Part shown: one piece after another, positions 44,528-55,391 of the stretch
Layout of the letters: each line of letters starts with the position of its first letter
How positions within the stretch are numbered: the first letter of the stretch is position 1
Made by a program: the position numbers and the translations under genes
Notes under the pieces: generated by a model
What the model saw: the letters and a program-made list of their open reading frames with translations, nothing else
Databases searched by the model: none
Told to the model about the DNA's origin: nothing
NCBI GenBank assembly: GCA_030248195.1
Contig: JASAND010015516.1
Location: 1-64,000, forward strand
DNA from: Trissonchulus latispiculum
Lineage: Eukaryota; Nematoda; Enoplea; Enoplida; Ironidae
DNA length: 64,000 nt
Reading direction: 5' to 3'

Positions 44528-45719
44528 CTATAAAATGATACGTACGTAGAAAAGATTGATAAAGTGGAGATTTGCAAAGTAACCATCAACAAATTCTTAG
44601 CCTCCAAAAAGGACCTTTGACAATTAAATTAAATCAGGGCATTTTTTACAGGGGAGGCGGGCGGACCTCCCCCCGCAAATTTTTGAAAAAAGTGTGAAAG
44701 AAACTTTAAAAATTCCCTCAATAATCAACCGAACCCACCGGATAAAGAAGTTTGAAAAGTACTATTTTCACTCTTTTCCTCGATTTTGGCAGAAAACCCT
44801 CATCCACTACCGATGGCAAGAATATTTTAGAAAGTCGCAGGTTATCTGTAGCTTGTTCTATATAGGCCGTTCTGTACTTCAGGAGTATATATATGCTCTA
44901 CGCAGCGCAACCAGATGTAAACTATACTGCCAATGAAGGAAAAATGCGGCACGATTTCTAATGCTCACGATTTCTACAGTTACATGCAAAATTTCAGACG
45001 GTTGCAACATATCTGTAGATAGTTATATATATGCCGTGCTGTATTTCAGCAGCACCCTACTGCCGCGTAACTACACAGCGACATCGTAATAGGTATACGA
45101 AACTATGTTAATTTGCCATCGCTGAACAACCCATATTCGCGAAAACTGCCCAGAGTTTCTACCGGCTGCTGCTTGCTGTTGCTATCGGCAGTTGTTCAGA
45201 AAATTGTACGATTTGTCAGCATGACCTTGCAAGTATATGTATATAGTCGTGCTCCTTATTAAACAACTTAATAATACACGTGCACCGGGCAGCACTGCGA
45301 CTATGCACACCGTGTTCAGCGACCCCGATAACCCTTATATGCGTCCCATTAAATGGCCCAAAACTGCATATTTATGCCTATTTTTTACTATTTTCTGTGC
45401 AGTTTGCAATTTTTTCCAAAATAACTATTTGGCCGGACCAACTTTGTCTAGTTTCGTAGAGTGTTGGCACTGTGCTCGAACGGGTCTCTAAGGGCCTCGC
45501 TGAGCCTTCAACACCCATATCATACCATACAGCATAACATAAGTCCATGTTTTCTAAATCACCCTCAGTTAACCCTTCCCAAACATTATAAACAACCTCA
45601 ACAGTAAATGAAGTACTATTACTAGATTTGAATTAAATTAAAAATATTTATATAAAATATCACTAAGATAAATCAAAACTAAATTCAAAAATTACGTCTA
45701 TATATTCAAACTAACTTGA
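44528..45719. repeat. Dispersed repeat modules shared with 53.5-54.6 kb
   Basis: 44690-45060 resembles 54110-54570 (CTTTAAAAATTCC, GATGCAAACT-type and TTTCAGACG blocks). 45119-45270 is nearly identical to 53517-53690 (GCTGAACAACCCATATTCGC and GTACGATTTGTCAGCATGACC). The block near 45300 (TTCAGCGACCCCGAT) matches the 155-bp array at 46496. No gene recognised. Confidence 0.65.
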
Positions 45720-46002
45720 CGCCATCCATGACTTCGGTATCTTTTGATTTGCTGAGTACAGGCGGGGTTTCCGCGCTATTTGGCCGGGCGGCCACTGCCC
45801 CGGTGAGCAGATATGGGGTATGGCAGAATGGGGGACTCTGGTTGTCGTCTTGGTGGCGCCCGTTTTGGTCCGGCCAGTGGGCGCGCCGCCAACTTTCGCC
45901 CGCGTTTCCGGTCGTCTGGATCCGATCTCATCGTCTCCACCATATTGTTGCCGGTCGTACTTATTGGCTGGCAATAATTGCCCCGCTCCATCAAAAATCA
46001 AA
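45720..46002 (-). other. GC-rich exon-like island, product unknown
   Basis: A 280-bp island far GC-richer than its surroundings follows a 3'-splice-like ATATTTGCAG (minus, AG at 46004-46003). Two frames are open: one with LLPANKYDRQQYGGDDEIG and RTKTGATKTTTR, the other with RSDPDDRKRGRKLAAR. Composition suggests real or former coding sequence, but no family is recognised and the choice of frame is uncertain. It lies upstream of the MOGS fragment on the same strand; no MOGS motif was found in it. Confidence 0.3.
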
Positions 46003-46029
46003 CTGCAAATATTTAATTAATTATATTAT

Positions 46030-46075
46030 AACAGGAAATAAAAATGCTCCACGGGAGCATGAAAATGTAATATGG
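46030..46075 (+). repeat. AATAAAAATGCTCC end module, solo copy
   Basis: GGAAATAAAAATGCTCC...GGAGCATGAAAATG then AATATGGGTGA matches the terminal sequence of the foldbacks at 53358 and 55392. Only one end is present here. Confidence 0.7.
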
Positions 46076-46139
46076 GTGATGGCGGGTTGTAGCGCCGCAA
46101 TGCAGCACGACAACAGCTTCGCTCAGCAATTGGATACTC

Positions 46140-46469
46140 TTCTTCTTCTTCTTCTTCAGATCTGGGCTCGTCAGCAAAATGCTATATGAGGGCACTTCAG
46201 CAAGCATCAGTCCAGCACACGTCTTCGCATGCCCATGATCCAAGACATCCAGGGGATGATGGGAATGGATCCAACAGCTCGGTAGCATATTTAAGGAATG
46301 ATGCCACGCTTCCTTGTTGATCCGAGACGGTAAATTAATAGCGTGGCCCCTGGAGTGTGGAACCCATTCGCGCCGTTGACCAGACGGATGCCAGGGAGCA
46401 CCTGTGGGGATCTCCATTTGATGGGGTCCATGTCCATCGGATTTCCCACGGAGGTGGTTCCAAACTCCC
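46140..46469 (-). mobile_element. Retroposed 330-bp insert with 14-bp target duplication
   Basis: CAATTGGATACTCT occurs at 46126-46139 and again at 46470-46483, bordering the insert exactly. On the minus strand the insert ends with a GAA-type tract (46158-46140), as a LINE or SINE tail would. Its body has protein-like frames, for example DPIKWRSPQVLPGIRLVNG at about 46430-46375 and CEDVCWTDAC further on, but in different frames and without a recognised family. It is best read as a 5'-truncated retrotransposon end or retrocopy. Confidence 0.7.
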
Positions 46470-46483
46470 CAATTGGATACTCT

Positions 46484-46995
46484 CATCGTGTTAATCAGCG
46501 ACCCCGATTTACTGTATATGGGCACCTCGAAATAGCCGTTTTTGGGACTTTTCCCAACTTTGACCCTGGACGAGGAACCACGGGCGCCATGCATCCCGAG
46601 GGTCACATCCGTCGGTTTCGGCGATATGCTCACCGTTTTCAGCGACCCTGATTTAGTATATATGGATACCTCCAAATGGCCGAAAATAGCCGTTTTTGGG
46701 GACTTTTCCCAACTTTGACCCTGGGCAAGGAACCACGGGCGCCATGCAGCCCGAGGGTCACATCCGTCGGTTTCGGCGATATGCTCACCGTTTTCAGCGA
46801 CCCCGATTTACCATATATGGATACCTCCAAACGGCCGAAAATAGCCGTTTTTGGGGACTTTTCCCAACTTTGACCCTGGGCGAGGAACTACGGGCGCCAT
46901 GTAGCCCGAGGGTCACATCCGTCGGTTTCGGCGATATGCTCACCGTTTTCAGCGACCACGATTTATTATCTAAGCGCACCACCAAATAGCCGAAA
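46484..46995. repeat. Tandem repeat, 155-bp period
   Basis: CAGCGACC-type landmarks fall at 46496, 46640, 46795 and 46950, giving spacings of 144, 155 and 155 bp. Each unit has GCCGTTTTTGGGGACTTTT, AACTTTGACCCTGG, CGAGGGTCACATCCGTCGG and GATATGCTCACCG. Frames through the array are repeat products. A related single unit lies at about 56750-56850. Confidence 0.9.
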
Positions 46996-47639
46996 AACGC
47001 CGTTTTTGGGGACTTTTTGACAATTTCCTATGTTGGGACCCTAGAAAATTCTCAAAGTCCGAATGTTCGTGAGCCCATGTTTGACAGTCTGTAAAAATTG
47101 CTAGGGGCCGAATCAATAATCAATAGTGAACAGGTTCATGGTTTTGCTAACAAGATAATAATAGGTGAAAGTTGCACCCATAAGGCATGTGAAAAATCCT
47201 TTGGTGAGTTACGGGACATAAAGCGTAAAGGAGAAACATCAGAGGAAAAAAACCCGCCTAGAAAGTAGGTCTGAAAATGAAAATTTTCAAAGTTCATTTT
47301 TTCCGGGAAAGTTTGGTATCATTCGAAAGCTCTTGGCGTGAGGATTTCAAAAATGTAACATTTAGCTCTGCACTAATTAGTACTAATTAGTTACGCCTAA
47401 TTAAGTGTTGTGAAAACACGCAAAGTGCCTTTTTGGCCCATATTATGGGGGGCTCTCCGAGCTCCCCCATGATATATATATATGTATATATATATATATA
47501 TGTATACAAGTAACAAAAATGCTCCGCACAAAAGGGGATAATATGTGTGTTGGGCCTATGTCTGTCGTTTAATCCGGTTGAGAAAGAAAGTATATAAATC
47601 CGACACAGCAAGTTTGGGTGGGTGGTTCTATGGCGAAAG
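46996..47639. repeat. Module with GC hairpin, (TA)n and end motif
   Basis: GCCCATATTATGGGGGG with CTCCCCCATGATAT (about 47438-47475) forms a hairpin. Next come a (TA)n tract (47472-47503) and TACAAGTAACAAAAATGCTCC (about 47502-47523). This order recurs at 49516, 53333 and 55260. GTCTGTCGTTTAATCCGG at 47560-47577 is the empty counterpart of an occupied site at 49637. Confidence 0.7.
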
Positions 47640-48475
47640 TTGTTCAGTGCGATGCGGGCCTTCATTTGACTCGAAATTTGACCACTTTTGAAAATTTTAA
47701 TTTTTGACCCAAAATCGCCTAAGTCCCCACCCTACCCCACCACAGGCCTCTACAGCCACTTTAGGTACGCACTTCTATGACAAAAGTTGCTCAGTTCGAT
47801 GCGGGCTTTCATTTGGTACCAAATTTGACCACTTTTGAAAATTTTAATTTTTGACCCAAAATCGCCTAAGTCCCCACCCCACCCCACCACAGCCCTCTAC
47901 AGCCACTTTAGGTACGCACTTCTATGACAAAAGTTGCTCAGTTCGATGCGGGCTTTCATTTGGTACCAAATTTGACCACTTTTGAAAAATTTTAGTTTTG
48001 ACCCAAAATCGCCTAAGTCCCCACCCCACCCCACCACAGCCCTCTACAGCCACTTTAGGTACGCACTTCTATGACAAAAGTTGCTCAGTTCGATGCGGGC
48101 TTTCATTTGGTACCAAATTTGACCACTTTTGAAAATTTTAATTTTTGACCCAAAATCGCCTAAGTCCCCACCCCACCCCACCACAGCCCTCTACAGCCAC
48201 TTTAGGTACGCACTTCTATGACAAAAGTTGCTCAGTTCGATGCGGGCTTTCATTCGGTACCAAATTTGACCACTTTTGAAAAATTTTAGTTTTGACCCAA
48301 AATCGCCTAAGTCCCCACCGGCCACCCCCACCCTACCACAGCACTCTACAGCCACTTTGAGCATGCAATTCTATGACAAAAGTTGTTCAGCTCACTTAGC
48401 GCTTTCATTTGGTACCAAATTTAACCACTTTTGAAAAATCTTATTTTTGACCACTTGACCCCCTACCCGATTTAC
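47640..48475. repeat. Tandem repeat, 147-bp period
   Basis: TACAGCCACT falls at 47751, 47898, 48045, 48192 and 48347, that is, 147, 147, 147 and 155 bp apart. Units share GCTTTCATTTGGTACC, TTTGACCACTTTTG and AATCGCCTAAGTCCCC. The inner units are almost identical, pointing to recent amplification. Diverged units continue at 50790-51040 and 51334-51600. Confidence 0.95.
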
Positions 48476-48890
48476 CCTTCAAACGGCAAAGTCGAGCCAG
48501 TCCAGCAAAATGGGTGGGTCGGACGGCAAAACGGACTCCGGAAATGAGCTGGGCGCACCAGAAAACCCCTATGGACAAAGTTTTGAGAGGCTATGCACAG
48601 TCCTATATGGTGTTCTTGGAAGTCGGTAGCGACTTGACCCTCTCGACAGCAAAGTGGAACCAGCCCAGCAAAATGGGTGGGTCGGACGGCAAAACGGACA
48701 CCGGAAATGAGCTGGGCGCACCAGAAAACCCCTATGGACAAAGTTTTGAGAGGCTATGCACAGTCCTATATGGTGTTCTTGGAAGTCGGTACCGACTTGA
48801 CCCTCCCGACAGCAAAGTGGAACCAGCCCAGCAATATGGGTGGGTCCGACGGCAAAACTGCTTACGGGAATCAATTCGCCGTGCCAGAAA
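48476..48890. repeat. Tandem repeat, 163-bp period
   Basis: ATGGGTGGGTC falls at 48510, 48673 and 48836. Units share GGAAATGAGCTGGGCGCACC, AAAACCCCTATGGACAA and TATATGGTGTTCTTGG. Related units follow the 147-bp array again at about 51610-51790 and 52085-52260. Confidence 0.95.
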
Positions 48891-49550
48891 ACCTTTGTAT
48901 GAAAGAATTGAGCTTTCTAAGTTGAATACACAGCGAGAAATTTCAATTTTTCATTTTTCGAATTTTCACCATTTTTGACCGGCCACTGTGGTCGCATGGG
49001 AAGTGATAGAGAAACGAGACTTAGCTATTTAGTTAGTTCAATATATGTAGTTTCTGAATATAAAAAGAAATCGGCTCCAGCTCTTAACGTCCGAGCTGCG
49101 CAGCGACCACAAAAATGGTCACTTTTCGCTCTGAGCCGACTTTGCGGCGCCGCTGCGGCGCTGTGGCGCACCTGCGGCGCAAAAAAAGTAGCGATTCTTA
49201 AATGGCGCATGGGGTACTACCAGACCCTATACCCCTTTAGGTCCGGCCTCCGCTGCAGATTACGTGAAAGAGGCGGAAAGTCAGGACAATACGACCATTA
49301 AATAGGAGAAACCGGAAAAAAAAACATCGCCGCCATAACCGGTCCGGGGCACAACTTTTTAACGGAAAGTGATACGGGGCTGAAACTTCGCACACATACT
49401 AAACTCGATGTGCTCTACAATTTGCGCATGAAATCTGCGCAGGATCTGCGCAGGATTTTGCGCAGCCTCTGCGCAGCTTATTTTACGGTGTCTCCAGGGA
49501 CTTTTGACACATATTATAGGGGTCGCTGCCGCGACCCCTATGATATATTT
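48836..49550. repeat. Dispersed 715-bp module, copy 1, ending in a perfect hairpin
   Basis: The module matches 52641-53357 along its length (GTTAGTTCAATATATGTA, TGGTCACTTTTCGCT, GGAGAAACCGGAAAA, GATACGGGGCTGAAACTTC, tandem CTGCGCAGGAT). It ends CACATATT followed by an 11-bp perfect stem ATAGGGGTCGC/GCGACCCCTAT with a 4-base loop (49516-49541). No coding frame. Confidence 0.8.
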
Positions 49551-49636
49551 ATATTTATATATATATTTATATATATATACAAGTAACAAAAATGTTCCGC
49601 ACAAAAGGGATGTGTGTTGGGCCTATGTCTATCCTT

Positions 49637-50739
49637 TATATAGTCAAGCGGGGAAAAACCCACTCGCCAATGCGGGAAAAAACCCACCCCCAGTGTGGGC
49701 TTACCGGTATGAGCTATCTAGGATTTTAATAGCCTATCTTGAAGAGCATCCAAAATAACCCTGGAGGGTGTATTTTTGTCGCTCCCCCTGCTTCCCAGCA
49801 AATTGTTTGGGACTTTGAAATTTTCGAAAATTTTGGCCCGTCCAAGTACCGAAATTTGGCAAACTTTGCATGGCCACCCTGAACTACTGGAAAGACTTAG
49901 ACCAAAGCGGATTGTATGTATGTGTAGGGCATCTGTTGCGCATCATGATGATATATGCCACACTGCTCTAAGCCCTCCGGTGCGACCTGGGGGTGACCTA
50001 GAGTTGGCGGGAAAAAAACCCACATGCGGGAAAAAACCCACTTTTCAAAATTGAAAATTTTTCTAAGCATTAGCAGGAAAGGTCAAACGAATACATACAT
50101 TTGTTTAATAGAGCCTATAGATTAGATTGGTTAAGGTTTTACCTGGGTTCGATATGTTATGGGAGGTCCAGGGGGTCAAAATCGGACATAGTGCCATTTC
50201 AAGCCAAAATTTCAATTTGGCCAAAAATGATTATTTTTGCCTTAAAATTGGTGTAGTTTGGCTCTAAATACAAGAAAAACACGTTTTCTATACGATAGGA
50301 TGCTTAAACTGCAGAAAATAAACAATTTTAAAAAATTTCCAAAATTTGCCTATGTTTATGTGTTAAACATACCAAATTTTCAAAAGTCACTATGACCTCA
50401 ATTTTTCAAGAAAAACTAATATATTTTGATGCAGTTGTACTAAAAACAACCCGTTCTTTCATTTGGAACGGTTAGAAATGCTCCTGGCAACTTGCCAAAA
50501 AATTTTCGGGGTGGGTTTTTTTCCCCGCATATGGGTTTTTTCCCGCAATGGGTTTTTTTCCCGCCAGTTTGGGACATTTTTTCTCACTAACGGCGCACCC
50601 TAGAGAGGTGTTCTATAGCTCATAAGAAAGCTTACGACTAGGCCTAGCAGCCTGTATAGTCAGTATTTCAATATCTTAAACCAGTAAAAAGTTCTGGCCA
50701 AAAATCTGAAAAGTGGTTTTTTTCCCGCTTGACTATATA
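49637..50739. mobile_element. Foldback insertion with GCGGGAAAAAACCCAC motifs
   Basis: The ends TATATAGTCAAGCGGG and CCCGCTTGACTATATA are perfect inverted repeats. Comparison with the uninterrupted sequence at 47560-47580 shows exactly this segment as extra. GCGGGAAAAAACCCA-type motifs occur near both ends and inside (49647, 49671, 50009, 50026, 50517-50575, 50712), oriented symmetrically, and could be protein-binding sites. No transposase. Confidence 0.85.
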
Positions 50740-51795
50740 AATTCCGGTTGAGAAAGGCATAAATCCGACACAGCAAAAGTTCCTCAGCTCACTTAGGGCA
50801 TTCATTTGATTCCAAATTTGACCGCTTTTGAAAAATTTCATTTTTGACCGTAAATCGCCGAAGTCCCCACCTCACCCCATCACAGCACTCTACAGCCACT
50901 TTGAGCATGCAGTTCTATGACAAAAGTTAATCAGCTCACTTAGGGCTTTCATTTGATACGTACCAAATTTGACCACTTTTGAAGAATTTTATTTTTGACC
51001 GAAAATTGCCTTAAGTCCCCACCCCACCCCACCACCAGGGGCGCACCCCCCCCCCCCAGAAACCAGATGTAAAGGAAAAGTTTTATTGTCTGCGCGCAGC
51101 GCGGACATAAGACTTCAAAAATTTTCGCGCCTTCGGCACGACATCAACTTTTTGCTTAATTTACCCTTATTTCGGCGTGAAATTTAATGCATTTTTGCTT
51201 AATTTACGCTTAGTTTTGCTTTTCAATCCCAATTTTCAAAAATGTTTCAACTTCTGGGGTGCTTCGCCTTCCAGACCCCCCAAATTTTTCTGAGGTCCGC
51301 CCCCCGCGAAAAAATTTTCTATGTGCGCCACTGCCCACCACAGCACTCTACAAACACTTTGGGTACGCAGTCCTATGACAAAAGTTGCTCAGCTCACTTG
51401 GGGCTTTTATCTGACACCAAATTTAACCACTTTTGAAAATTTTTATTTTTGACCCAAAATCGCCTAAGTCCCCACCCCACAGCACTCTACAGCCACTTTG
51501 GGTACGCAGTTCTATGACAAAAGTTGCTCAGCTCCCTTAGGGCTTTCATTTGATACCAAATTTGACCACTTTTGAAAAACTTTATTTTCGACCATTTGGC
51601 CCTCCCACCCGACGGACCCTTCAAACGGCAAGGTAGAACCAGCCCAGCAATATATGCACGTCGGACGGCAAAACGAATACCGGGAATGAGCTGGGCACAC
51701 CTGAAAACCCCTATAGACAAAGTTTTGAGAGGCCAGGTAAAGCCTACTATGGACCTCCTCCAGGAAGCGGTTTTCGATTTCACCCTCCCAACGGC
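50740..51795. repeat. Diverged 147-bp and 163-bp units
   Basis: This continues the array seen at 47.6-48.9 kb: GACCACTTTTGAA, CCCCACCCCAC and TACAGCCACT landmarks, then units beginning AGCCCAGCAATAT. It is interrupted by the small hAT-like element at 51036-51333. Confidence 0.8.
51036..51333. mobile_element. hAT-like MITE, 298 bp, inside a satellite unit
   Basis: It begins CAGGGGCGCACCCC and ends ATGTGCGCCACTG, and is flanked by CCCACCAC at 51028-51035 and 51334-51341. The host unit continues normally on both sides. Confidence 0.8.
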
Positions 51796-52076
51796 CAGGC
51801 CCGCACCCAGGATTTTGAAAAGGGGGGGGGGTCCAAGGTAATATGCAACGGGGGGTCTGGGGGGCGGAGCGCCCCAGAACTTGAAAATTTTTTGCATTTT
51901 TGCCCAAAAACAGTACATTGGAGTTGGACGTTAATTTGTAAATTATCGCGCCGAAGGCGCAAAAATTTTTTAAAAATAGCTGTTTTTGCCATAAAAATAG
52001 CAAAAATTTTCCGTTTAGTCATCCCAAAAGGGGGAGGGTCTAGACCCCTTGAACCCCCCCCCTGGGTGCGGCCTTG
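51796..52076. mobile_element. hAT-like MITE, 281 bp, inside a satellite unit
   Basis: The ends CAGGCCCGCACCCAGG and CCTGGGTGCGGCCTTG are inverted repeats, flanked by CCAACGGC at 51788-51795 and 52077-52084. A 5'-truncated second copy lies at about 54567-54793. Confidence 0.85.
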
Positions 52077-52261
52077 CCAACGGCAAAGTGGAACCAGCCC
52101 AGCAAAATAGGTACGTCGGACGGCAAAAGGAATACCGGGAATAAGCTGGGCGCACCAGAAAACACCTATAGACAAAGTTTTTGAGAGGCCAGGGAGAGCC
52201 TACCATGGATCTCCAGCAAGCGGTTTCCGACTTGACCCTCCCGACGGCCAAGTGGAACCAG

Positions 52262-52631
52262 CTGGCATTTTTTTAGTGGGGGGGGGGCGGGGGGCCCCCC
52301 CAATTTTGGGTACCCCCACCCACTTTTCGCAGCACCCCCCCCCACTTTCGCCCCTCCCCCACTTTTCGGCAAGCCCCCACCCACTTTTTTGGGGGTCGCC
52401 CAAAAGAGTCAAAAAATTAGGTTTTTGAGGTCAAATTTTCAAAAATTTTCTTAATTGTTAGCTAATTTATGGACTTATAAGCTCATTTTAAGCTTAAAAA
52501 CAGCGATTTTTTGCGTTTTTACCTTAAAAATGCTAATTTTTCGCTAAAAATTTCGGTATATTTTACCTTTGGGTCGCCCCCCACTTTTCCGAAGCCCCTC
52601 CCCCACTTTCAAAACCCTAAAAAAATGCCAG
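52262..52631. mobile_element. MITE, 370 bp, with ACCAG duplication
   Basis: CTGGCATTTTTTTAG at the left and CTAAAAAAATGCCAG at the right are exact complements. ACCAG precedes (52257-52261) and follows (52632-52636). It interrupts a 163-bp-type unit. The interior is rich in G and C runs. Confidence 0.8.
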
Positions 52632-52640
52632 ACCAGCCCA

Positions 52641-53357
52641 GCAAGATGGGTAGGTCTGACGGTAAAACTGACTGGGGGAATCGATTCCCCGTGCCAGAAA
52701 ACCATTGTATGGAAGATTAGAGCTTTCGAAGATGAATAGACGGCGTGAAATTTCGATTTTTCATTTTTCGAATTTTTCGCCATCTTTGACGGGCCACTGT
52801 GGTCGCTAGGTTAGTGATAGAGAAACGCAACCTGGACCGTTAGTTAGTTCAATATATGTAATTTCTGAATATAAGAAGAAATCAGCTCCAGCTCGTAACG
52901 TTCGAGCTGAGCGACGACCACAAAAATGGTCACTTTTCGCTATGAGCCGACTTTGCGGCGCCACTGCAGCGCTGTGGCGCAGCTGCAGCGCAAAAAAAGT
53001 TGTGATTCTTAAATTCTTTAGAGCGTACTACTAGACCCTATAGCCCTTTATGTTGGCCCACCGCTGCAGATCACGTGAAAGCGGCGAACATTATGGACAA
53101 TACAACCATCAAATAGGAGAAACCGGAAAAAAACATCGCCGCCATAACCGGTCCGGGGCACAACTTTTTAACGGTAAGTGATACGGGGCTGAAACTTCAC
53201 AACCATACTAAACTCGATGTGCTCTACAATTTGCGCATAAAATCTGCGCAGGATCTGCGCAGGATTTTGCGCAGCTTCTGCGCAGCTTATTTTACACTGT
53301 TTCCAGCCACTTTTCACACATATTATATATAGGTGTCGCTGCCGCGACCCCTATGAT
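52641..53357. repeat. Dispersed 715-bp module, copy 2
   Basis: Matches 48836-49550, including the terminal hairpin (here slightly degenerate, 53325-53355). It is followed directly by the foldback beginning ACAAGAATAAAAATGC. Confidence 0.8.
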
Positions 53358-54071
53358 ACAAGAATAAAAATGCTCCGGTGGAGCATGAAAAATGCAATAT
53401 GGGTGACATTCGGTTGTAAATGGACAGAGGACTAGGTTTTAAAACGTTAATATAGGAGGGACAGGTTGTAAATGTCAGAAGGACTAGGTTAAAAGCGCAC
53501 TAATATGGACCAGCTTCGCTGAACAACCCATATTCGCGAAAACTGCCCAGAGTTTCTACCGGCTGCTGCTTGCTGTTGCTATGTTGCTTGCAGTTGTTCA
53601 GAAAATTGTACGATTTGTCAGCATGACCTTGCAAGTATATGTATATAGTCGTGCTCCTTATTAAACAACTTAATAATACACGTACATAATGTCAACTGCC
53701 TTTCGCATCAACTTAATACAAGATTCTGAGCTGACAGTGCAGAAAAAACACCTTGAACACCTTTCTGCCAGAACTGCATTGTTTATTTGGAATAAGCTTT
53801 TAATATTTCAAAATCGTCCCGCTTGCTTTGAAAGCTGAAGAATGTCTATAGATCTTACTCGTATGTCATGTGCGGTGGAGCATGAGTGACCGCGAATATG
53901 GGTTGTTCAGCGAAGCTGGTCCATATTAGTGCGCTTTTAACCTAGTCCTCCTGGCATTTAAAACCTGTCCCTCCCATATTAACGTTTTAAAACCTAGTCC
54001 TCTGTCCATTTACAACCGAATGTCACCCATATTGCATTTTTCATGCTCCACCGGAGCATTTTTATTCTTGT
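53358..54071. mobile_element. Foldback element family E, copy 1
   Basis: The ends ACAAGAATAAAAATGCTCC and GGAGCATTTTTATTCTTGT are inverted, and each encloses a small GCTCC...GGAGC palindrome. The arms of about 200 bp contain GTTGTAAATGGACAGAGGAC, GACTAGGTT and CATATTCGCG. The centre (about 53560-53890) shares its start with 45150-45270. Confidence 0.85.
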
Positions 54072-55391
54072 CCTATTTCATTTTTAAGGTTCTCAGTAAA
54101 AAGCAAAAACGTTAAAGATCTGTGAAAAAAACTTTAAATATTCCGCCAATCATTAATCGTCAACCGAAAGTACAGAACAAAGAAGCTTGAAAAGTTCCAA
54201 GTTCTTCCTTTTTCTCTATTTAGACAGAAATCCAACATCCAGTACCCATGGCTACAATAGTTTTAGTTGCTGTATATAGCATATTGCACTCTGTCTACTG
54301 CAACGCAACCAAATGCAAACTTTACTGTCACTGAAGGAAACTCATAAAACACAATTTGCAATGCTCTTCCGTACTTGTATACTAAATTTCGGACGATTGC
54401 AACTTACCAGTAGCTAGTTATAGGCCGTGCTGTACTTCAGCAGCACTCTACTGCAGCGCAAGCAGATGCAAACTTTACTGTCGGTGAAGGAAACTCATAC
54501 AGAACGATTTGCAATGCTCTGCCGCACTTGTGTGCAAAATTTCGGACGATTGCAACTTACCTGTAGCTGGGGGGTCTGGGGGACGGAGCCCGCAGAAGTT
54601 GAAAAATTTTTGCAGTTTGCCCAAAAACAGTAGATTGGACGTTAATTTCTTGCAAAAAGAAAATTATCCCGCCGAAGGCGCGAAAATTTTTTAAAAATAG
54701 CTGTTTTTGCCATAAAAATAGCAAAAATTTTCCATTTTGTCATCCCAAAAGGGGGGTCTAGACCCCTTGAACCCCCCTGGGTGCGGCCTTGAAGATCCTT
54801 ATGCAGCAAACCACGTCTCTCTAGCGTCTTCCCTGAGTCCTGTAGCTTTGACAAAAAATTGGCCATTTTTGGCCATTTTAGCGCCAAGTCCACTTTTGAC
54901 CGGCCGTACAGATGGCCGGCCGGGCCGGGCAGCGAAAAAATATCAAAAAGGTTCACTTTCGGGGTATATACGCTCAGAAAAACCAAACTTCACCTGCTGA
55001 AAATGGCCAGATTGTTCTAACACTCCGACAGAAAATTGCATTTTTCCAAGCGTGACTTACACGAAAAAAAAAGAAACGGACCTAACTTGTCTGGAAGCGA
55101 AAATTTTCAAAGTTGGAAATTTTGACCAAAGCTTTTTTGCGACTTGTAGTACTCGTCGTGTAGATTCCAACGACACCAAAATTGTCCAGTTTGGTTGAGT
55201 ATTTAGCTGGCACGGAGCTCGAACGTGTCTGCAAGGGCCGCACTGAGCCCTTTACACCCATATTATAGGGGAGCGCTCTCTATATACTTACAAAACAGGA
55301 AAGGAAACAAAATAGAAGACACTTTAAGAGACAGAAGTTCTGTCACAGAACTACGTACGTAATAAAGCAACACGGAAGTATATATATATAT
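54072..55391. repeat. Mosaic of repeat modules
   Basis: 54110-54570 resembles 44690-45060. 54567-54793 is a truncated copy of the 281-bp MITE. 55180-55270 shares GCTCGAACGTGTCTGCAAGGG and ACACCCATATTATAGGGG with 45470 and 57400, a recurring module end. A (TA)n tract leads into the next foldback. No gene recognised. Confidence 0.65.

Noticed and set aside
44700..46001. Upstream MOGS exons
   Set aside because: I looked for the conserved WDEGFH region and other upstream motifs on the minus strand and did not find them.
46013..46675. 220-codon minus-strand frame as one gene
   Set aside because: It runs from a tandem 155-bp array through a retroposed insert bounded by a target duplication into a transposon end, so it is a chance fusion.
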